Below are positions 33,316-37,465 of a stretch of DNA of 37,465 bases, piece by piece. Position 1 is the first letter of the stretch. Each line of letters begins with the position of its first letter. The stretch spans positions 1 to 37,465 of the forward strand of contig JAOOLH010000006.1 of assembly GCA_028408675.1 (NCBI GenBank). Direction: 5' to 3'. A program made the translations under genes and the position numbers. The notes below the pieces were generated by a model. The model made no database searches. It had not been told where the DNA came from and saw only the letters and a list, made by a program, of their open reading frames with translations. This DNA comes from Prochlorococcus sp. AH-716-K03 (GTDB lineage: Bacteria > Cyanobacteriota > Cyanobacteriia > PCC-6307 > Cyanobiaceae).

Positions 33316-34509
33316 TTGTCCAGAATTTTACTATTAAGTAATGGAAATGGAGAAGATTTGTCTGGTAGTTTACTAGCTAAATATCTCGTAAAGAAAGGTG
33401 ATCTTGTAGATGCTCTCCCTATCGTAGGTGATGGTGAAAATTATAAAAAAGTAAATATAAGAATTATTGGTAAAACCAAAAAATTTAGAACTGGTGGTCT
33501 TGGTTATAATTCTTTTAGGGGGAGAGTGTTTGAAATATTTGGAGGACAAATAATTTACTTTTTTAAAAAATTATATTTGTCTTATAAATTAAGAAATGAA
33601 TATGATTTTTATTTAGTTATTGGAGATATAGTTCCTGTTTTTTTTGCATGGTTTGCAAAAAAAGAATTTTTTACATATTTAGTGGCTTACTCAAGTCACT
33701 ATGAGGGGAGATTGAAATTACCTTGGCCTTGCAAATTTTTTTTAATCTCAAAATATGCGAAAAGAATATATACAAGGGATTTCTTAACAGCAGATGATTT
33801 AACTCAACAATTAAGAAAAAAAGTATCTTTTTTAGGTAATCCATTTATGGATAAATTTTCTTTTTTTGAAAATAAATCTAAAACTGCCCCTTTTAATATT
33901 GGGTTATTTCCTGGAAGTAGATTTCCTGAACTTTTAGATAATTTGAAATTGATTTTAGAAGTTTTAGAGACAATGTCTAAGTTGAAATATTTTGAGAATA
34001 TTTCATTTAAATTTGCCATAGTAAATGATCTTTCTACCGAGAAAATAAGGAAGATACTAAGCCAAAGAAAATGGATTTACATAGAAAACAAAGGAAAAAA
34101 TGAGGGTTTAGAATTTACATATGGATTTATTACGATTAATTTGAACTGGAATTTGTTTGAAGAAATATTATTTAAGAGTAATTTCGTAATAAGTATGGCT
34201 GGAACTGCATCAGAGCAGGCAATCGGTTTAGCAAAGCCAGTTATTCAAATTGAAGGGAATGGTCCGCAATTTACAAAATCTTTTGCAGAAGCTCAAAGAC
34301 GATTACTTGGTAGCTATGTTTTTTGTTCTACTAATTACATAAATAAGAAAGATCAAATAAATCAGACAATAAATCTAATCCTTAAAGTTATTTATCTGAT
34401 AAAGCTAGACAAAAAGTTTTTGAGTTCTTGTATTGATAATGCAAATCTAAGAATCGGAGAGCGTAATTCATGCATTAAGATAACTAATGATATTAAAGGG
34501 TTTCATTGA
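33316..34509 (+). CDS. LpxB-related glycosyltransferase-like protein
   Basis: This 397-residue protein begins RILLLSNGNGEDLSGSLLA and contains KFRTGGLGYNSFRG and YLVIGDIVPVFFAW. In the C-terminal half LGNPFMDKF and FPGSRFPE are followed by the SMAGTASEQAIGLAKPVIQIEG stretch near 295-315. These blocks match the family annotated as lipid-A-disaccharide synthase-related, a GT-B fold group common in cyanobacteria, which lack typical lipid A genes in some clades. Its real acceptor is unknown, and an envelope glycolipid is a fair guess. The start is TTG at 33316, one base after the TPR gene stop. Confidence 0.82.
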   Translation: MSRILLLSNGNGEDLSGSLLAKYLVKKGDLVDALPIVGDGENYKKVNIRIIGKTKKFRTGGLGYNSFRGRVFEIFGGQIIYFFKKLYLSYKLRNEYDFYLVIGDIVPVFFAWFAKKEFFTYLVAYSSHYEGRLKLPWPCKFFLISKYAKRIYTRDFLTADDLTQQLRKKVSFLGNPFMDKFSFFENKSKTAPFNIGLFPGSRFPELLDNLKLILEVLETMSKLKYFENISFKFAIVNDLSTEKIRKILSQRKWIYIENKGKNEGLEFTYGFITINLNWNLFEEILFKSNFVISMAGTASEQAIGLAKPVIQIEGNGPQFTKSFAEAQRRLLGSYVFCSTNYINKKDQINQTINLILKVIYLIKLDKKFLSSCIDNANLRIGERNSCIKITNDIKGFH

Positions 34510-34511
34510 AA

Positions 34512-34781
34512 ATGACTAAGCAGAAATCTGAAACAAAGTTTAAAGTGATTATTGATAATTTTTTATTGATAAATTTATTTGTTGTTATTTTTTTTGCAAT
34601 ATTTTTTATTTTTGCAGTAATTATGCAAATTAATGGAGTATTTATTTTCCTTAATATCTTTCAGAATCTTTGGACTCCACTTGTCACACCTCTAATCACT
34701 ATCTTAATTGTTAGTGCTTTAGTTAATGGAATTAATTCTTGGTGGAAGCGTAAATGGCTTTCTCAAGAAGAGGAAACTTAA
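34512..34781 (+). CDS. Small two-helix membrane protein, unknown function
   Basis: This 89-residue protein has a polar start (MTKQKSETK) and two hydrophobic helices, about 16-41 (LLINLFVVIFFAIFFIFAV) and 55-72, ending in a Trp/Lys-rich cytoplasmic tail (WWKRKWLSQEEE). I chose ATG 34512; a TTG at 34506 overlaps the LpxB-related stop. No family is recognised. The last 50 bases overlap the convergent epimerase gene, which is long for such an overlap; both frames look real since each keeps a coherent protein end. Confidence 0.6.
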   Translation: MTKQKSETKFKVIIDNFLLINLFVVIFFAIFFIFAVIMQINGVFIFLNIFQNLWTPLVTPLITILIVSALVNGINSWWKRKWLSQEEET

Positions 34782-35664
34782 ATTTATATATTTTTTCTTG
34801 TAATTTAATACTGATTACTTTTTGCCCCTCTAATACTAATTTTGCACCATCACCTAATAATAGTTTAAGTATTGTTCCAGGCACTGGGAGTAAATCTGGT
34901 CTATTAAGGCATCTCCCTAAAGTTTTAGAGAAATCCTTCATTAATACTGGCTCCGGTGAAACAGCATTATATACCCCAGAAAATTGTTTATCTACTAATG
35001 CTTTAATTATTAATCCACACAAGTCACTTCTATGAATCCAACTCATCCATTGCTTACCATCTCCGATTGGACCTCCCAGTCCAATTTTAAATATTGGAAG
35101 CATTTTTCCTAGTGCTCCGCCTTCTGCTTCTAAAACTATTCCAATTCTGAAAATTACTAATCTTGAGAAAAATGGTTTTCCGTTCGCAACTTCCTCCCAT
35201 TTGTTGCAAAGGTTAGCTAAAAAATCATTACCACTCTGACTATTTTCATTGAATTCTTGAGTTAAACTTGTTCCATAGAAACCTATTGCCGAGCCATTCA
35301 CTATAACTTTTGGATTGATTTTGGATTTTTTCAGCGTTTCCATTAAAAACTTAGTTGAATTAATTCTGCTTTTTTCAATCTCTTCTTTTTGAGTATCAGT
35401 CCATTTTTTATCTGCTATTGGCTCACCTATTAAATTAATTATCCCTTCTGAATCTTTTAAATTACTTAGCAGATTTTCATTGCTCCAATTCCTTTTTTTA
35501 GTTAGATCAATTTTAAGAAACTTAAATTTATCTAGTGAAGTATTTATCTTCAAGTTGTTAATATTTTTTCTACTGACAATACAAAGTTCGTGACCTTCTT
35601 TAAGCAAAGATGGGACCAATTCTTTTCCTACAAATCCTGTACATCCAAGAAGCAAAAGACGCAT
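34732..35664 (-). CDS. NAD(P)-binding epimerase family protein (YfcH/SulA-like)
   Basis: This 310-residue protein is of the TIGR01777 subgroup of extended SDR enzymes. GCTGFVGKELV at 8-18 binds the dinucleotide, NGSAIGFYG near 122-130 replaces the Tyr-x3-Lys site of active SDRs, and a C-terminal DUF1731 domain follows (about 255-305, SIKLQEKIYKFKFPLLEKAI). Relatives include plant GC1, linked to plastid division. The reaction is unknown. It is divergent from ndhO across a 132-base gap containing an inverted repeat. Confidence 0.85.
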   Translation of the reverse strand: MRLLLLGCTGFVGKELVPSLLKEGHELCIVSRKNINNLKINTSLDKFKFLKIDLTKKRNWSNENLLSNLKDSEGIINLIGEPIADKKWTDTQKEEIEKSRINSTKFLMETLKKSKINPKVIVNGSAIGFYGTSLTQEFNENSQSGNDFLANLCNKWEEVANGKPFFSRLVIFRIGIVLEAEGGALGKMLPIFKIGLGGPIGDGKQWMSWIHRSDLCGLIIKALVDKQFSGVYNAVSPEPVLMKDFSKTLGRCLNRPDLLPVPGTILKLLLGDGAKLVLEGQKVISIKLQEKIYKFKFPLLEKAIYASTKN

Positions 35665-35715
35665 ATTTTTAATTAAGTTATTACTAAAGGCTATTAAATT
35701 TTTTTGTCGATTGTA

Positions 35716-35728
35716 ATCATTATATGAT
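35716..35728. promoter_or_regulatory. 13-base inverted repeat in the epimerase / ndhO divergent gap
   Basis: ATCAT and ATGAT pair around TAT to form a perfect palindrome 69 bases upstream of the ndhO start and 51 bases upstream of the epimerase start. It could be a shared operator. AT-rich chance is not excluded. The gap holds no gene larger than a 19-codon frame. Confidence 0.25.
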
Positions 35729-35796
35729 CGAATTTAAAAAAATTATGAAAAAGTTTTTGTATAGTAAAATTGGAACTAAATTACATAAATCTCATC

Positions 35797-36039
35797 ATGA
35801 CTGAGTCAATACCCAAGAAGCCTCTAAAGAAAGGTAGCTTAGTCCGTTTAGATAAAAATATTTATTTAAAAAGTGTTGAATCTTTGGCAAGTGATATAGA
35901 TCTACCTGGATATGTATTCGAGGGTCCAGGAGAAATTTTGAGTATTAAAGAAGAATATGCTCAGGTAAGATGGCGTCGACCTGTTCCAGATGTTTGGTTT
36001 AAATTGGAACAATTACAAGAATATATATTCGAAGAATAA
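35797..36039 (+). CDS. ndhO: NDH-1 subunit O
   Basis: This 80-residue peripheral subunit of the cyanobacterial NAD(P)H:plastoquinone complex works in respiration and cyclic electron flow. Recognisable blocks are KKGSLVRLDKNIYLKSVESLA near 9-29, then LPGYVFEGPGEIL, and YAQVRWRRPVPDVWFKLEQL near 54-73. I chose ATG 35797, since the upstream nine codons are poorly conserved. It faces the J-domain gene, ending 3 bases before its stop, and is divergent from the epimerase. Confidence 0.92.
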   Translation: MTESIPKKPLKKGSLVRLDKNIYLKSVESLASDIDLPGYVFEGPGEILSIKEEYAQVRWRRPVPDVWFKLEQLQEYIFEE

Positions 36040-36042
36040 TTT

Positions 36043-36720
36043 TTAAGAAATTATAGATTTTTTATCATAAGCCATTTTTAATTGTATTCTTTTAGCCTCT
36101 TTCATCATTTCTTTACCATCAAATAAATAATCATCTACATATCCTTGTGTGTACTTTTCTAGTTCTGATAAGGCATCTTTAACTTGAGAAAAACAATGGT
36201 ACAGATCTAAACCTAAAGAAGATATTGAATTTGGGACAGATGCTGACTTATAAAGTTTATCAACTTTTTCAATTTTTTTTTGGGAAAGGTTTATGTAATG
36301 ACAAAAATTATCCATCAATTCTTCATCATATGGATCAGCAGATAGTTCTTTTATTTCTTGACTCAACGGTTTTATTATTTGGCTAATAAATCTATTTGTG
36401 GGATTATAAATATTTTTTATCCAATCTTTAACTTCATTATCTTTTGTTATTGAACTATATTTATTTAAATTTACTTTTTCTTTCCAATTGTCATTGTTGA
36501 AATTAAATGATTGTTTCGAGGAAAATAGAGTTTTATCATATTGTTCTTTTTTAAAGGGATCATTAAGAGTCTCCCACGCAACTTGTATCGAAAGAAATCT
36601 TTCTTTTTCACCTCCGGCATCGGGATGATGTTTTTTTACTAACCGACGATAAGAAGACTTGATTTCGCCTTGAGTTGCATTTTCTTTCAAGTCTAATTCT
36701 TGATAAAGATTTTTGTTCAC
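36043..36720 (-). CDS. J-domain (DnaJ-like) co-chaperone
   Basis: This 225-residue protein has an N-terminal J domain (about 1-66), with YQELDLKENATQGEIKSSYR, the HPD motif at 32-34 (HHPDAGG) and WETLNDPFKKEQYD. The rest is helical and charged, with no Gly/Phe or zinc-finger region, so it is a type III J protein. It should stimulate an Hsp70. The client is unknown. The start is GTG at 36720, 15 bases after the cysK stop, so it is likely cotranscribed with cysK. Confidence 0.85.
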   Translation of the reverse strand: MNKNLYQELDLKENATQGEIKSSYRRLVKKHHPDAGGEKERFLSIQVAWETLNDPFKKEQYDKTLFSSKQSFNFNNDNWKEKVNLNKYSSITKDNEVKDWIKNIYNPTNRFISQIIKPLSQEIKELSADPYDEELMDNFCHYINLSQKKIEKVDKLYKSASVPNSISSLGLDLYHCFSQVKDALSELEKYTQGYVDDYLFDGKEMMKEAKRIQLKMAYDKKSIIS

Positions 36721-36735
36721 ATTAAGTACCTCTTT

Positions 36736-37465
36736 TTATAAAAACCCGTCTTGCCTAGCTTTAATTGCAGTGTTTGATTCGAACATTGCTGTGGATAAAT
36801 ATCTTTCACCAAAACTTGGAAGGATCACTATTAATCTTTGATTAATAAGTTCTTTCCTTTGACCAATTTTGATTGCTGCTGCTAGAGCAGCACCACTACT
36901 AATTCCTGATAAAAGACCCTCAAGTCGAGCTAGTAATCTCCCATAATAAAAAGCTTCGTCATCATCAATTTTAATAATTTCGTCTATCAATTGAGTATTA
37001 AGTACTTTAGGGACAAAACCTGCACCAATCCCTTGAATTGAGTGGGAACCTGCTCTTTCTCCTGAAATGACAGCACTTCTTTTAGGCTCAACTGCATATA
37101 TCTTGCAATTTGGATTAACTTTCTTGAGAAAACTTGCACATCCTGTGACGGTTCCTCCAGTACCAACTCCAGTGACTAATCCATCAACATTTTGATTAGA
37201 TTGATCCCAAATTTCTTTAGCTGTTGTTCTTTCATGCACGTCTGGATTAGCTAGATTTTCAAACTGGTTGAATTGAAAGCTATTTTTAATATTTAAAGAT
37301 AATTCATTTGCCAAGTCTAACGCCCCTTTCATTCCTTCTTTGCCTGGAGTGAGTTGTAATTCTGCACCATAGGCTCGGAGCATTGCCCTTCTTTCAATAC
37401 TCATAGTATCTGGCATAGTTAAGATCAATCTATAACCTTTAGCTGCCGCAACCATTGCTAAAGCA
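36736..37465 (-). CDS. cysK: Cysteine synthase A (O-acetylserine sulfhydrylase), 5' end missing
   Basis: The gene runs off the right edge, so the first part including the PLP lysine is not visible; the frame continues upstream of the internal Met at 37455 with ALA-MVAAAKGY, as in CysK. The visible part has the sequence RLILTMPDTMSIERR, the phosphate-binding GTGGTVTG loop, QFENLANPDVHERTT and GISSGAALAA near the C-terminus. It makes cysteine from O-acetylserine and sulfide, linking it to the sulfur pathway served by cysH at the other end. The J-domain gene follows. Confidence 0.93.
   Translation of the reverse strand, partial: ALAMVAAAKGYRLILTMPDTMSIERRAMLRAYGAELQLTPGKEGMKGALDLANELSLNIKNSFQFNQFENLANPDVHERTTAKEIWDQSNQNVDGLVTGVGTGGTVTGCASFLKKVNPNCKIYAVEPKRSAVISGERAGSHSIQGIGAGFVPKVLNTQLIDEIIKIDDDEAFYYGRLLARLEGLLSGISSGAALAAAIKIGQRKELINQRLIVILPSFGERYLSTAMFESNTAIKARQDGFL

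Noticed and set aside
35745-35804. 19-codon frame overlapping the ndhO start
   Set aside because: It could couple translation, but its composition is Lys/His-rich and nothing shows it is translated; treated as chance.
1-37465. tRNA, rRNA, CRISPR, IS element or prophage
   Set aside because: No T-loop pattern in any gap, no spaced direct repeats, no transposase, integrase or phage structural gene was found.

Overview
The window is typical of a high-light Prochlorococcus chromosome. It is very AT-rich and densely packed, and many neighbouring genes overlap. The gene content is that of a marine picocyanobacterium: NdhO, a CRR7-like protein, zeta-carotene desaturase, a one-helix Hli protein, a VKOR-thioredoxin fusion, DUF751/Ycf33, a PetL-like peptide and many small cyanobacteria-only proteins. 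No rRNA, tRNA, insertion sequence, phage gene or CRISPR array was recognised. No gene-free stretch exceeds about 190 bases. The assignment to genus rests on gene content and composition, not on a database match.

Layout. 1-2.7 kb: end of rarA, a 4'-phosphopantetheinyl transferase, bcp peroxiredoxin, and a minus-strand cysH-coaX pair. 2.8-8.0 kb: a plus-strand membrane/ion run of type-2 NADH dehydrogenase, a DASS-type transporter with two TrkA_C domains, KtrB and KtrA. 8.0-9.2 kb: small proteins, including a ribbon-helix-helix regulator facing a divergent gene across an inverted repeat, and a Nif11-like small protein. 9.2-13.4 kb: ABC-F ATPase, a 47-residue twin-CX3C peptide, an HtrA-type protease, two conserved cyanobacterial proteins and an Hli protein. 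13.4-18.4 kb: minus-strand zinc-ribbon membrane protein, YihY/BrkB protein, inositol-phosphatase-family enzyme, TolC-like porin and a DUF512 radical SAM protein. 18.5-23.4 kb: DUF3120 protein coupled to nadB, VKOR-Trx facing nadB, rimO, and a PetL-like microprotein.

23.5-26.7 kb: minus-strand DUF4346, FemAB/GNAT-like protein, RibD_C-type reductase and a tandem 6-pyruvoyl-tetrahydropterin-synthase-like protein. 26.8-30.5 kb: shikimate kinase, CRR7-like protein, a secreted protein, glutathione S-transferase, then DUF751-rbfA-hemD. 30.5-32.4 kb: crtQ with an SRPBCC protein. 32.5-34.8 kb: SufA/IscA-type carrier, TPR protein, LpxB-related protein, small membrane protein. 34.7-37.5 kb: SDR epimerase, ndhO, J-domain protein, and the 3' part of cysK running off the window.

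Most of this is core metabolism and photosynthetic housekeeping. I do not see an obvious new multi-gene defence or mobile system. The most unusual items are: the twin-CX3C peptide; the Nif11-like protein ending in a double glycine; the candidate operator between the ribbon-helix-helix gene and its neighbour; a tandem pterin synthase whose first half has lost a catalytic His and which is translationally coupled to a RibD-like reductase; a pantothenate kinase lacking the Asp of its first motif; and two head-to-head gene pairs with almost no space between start codons.
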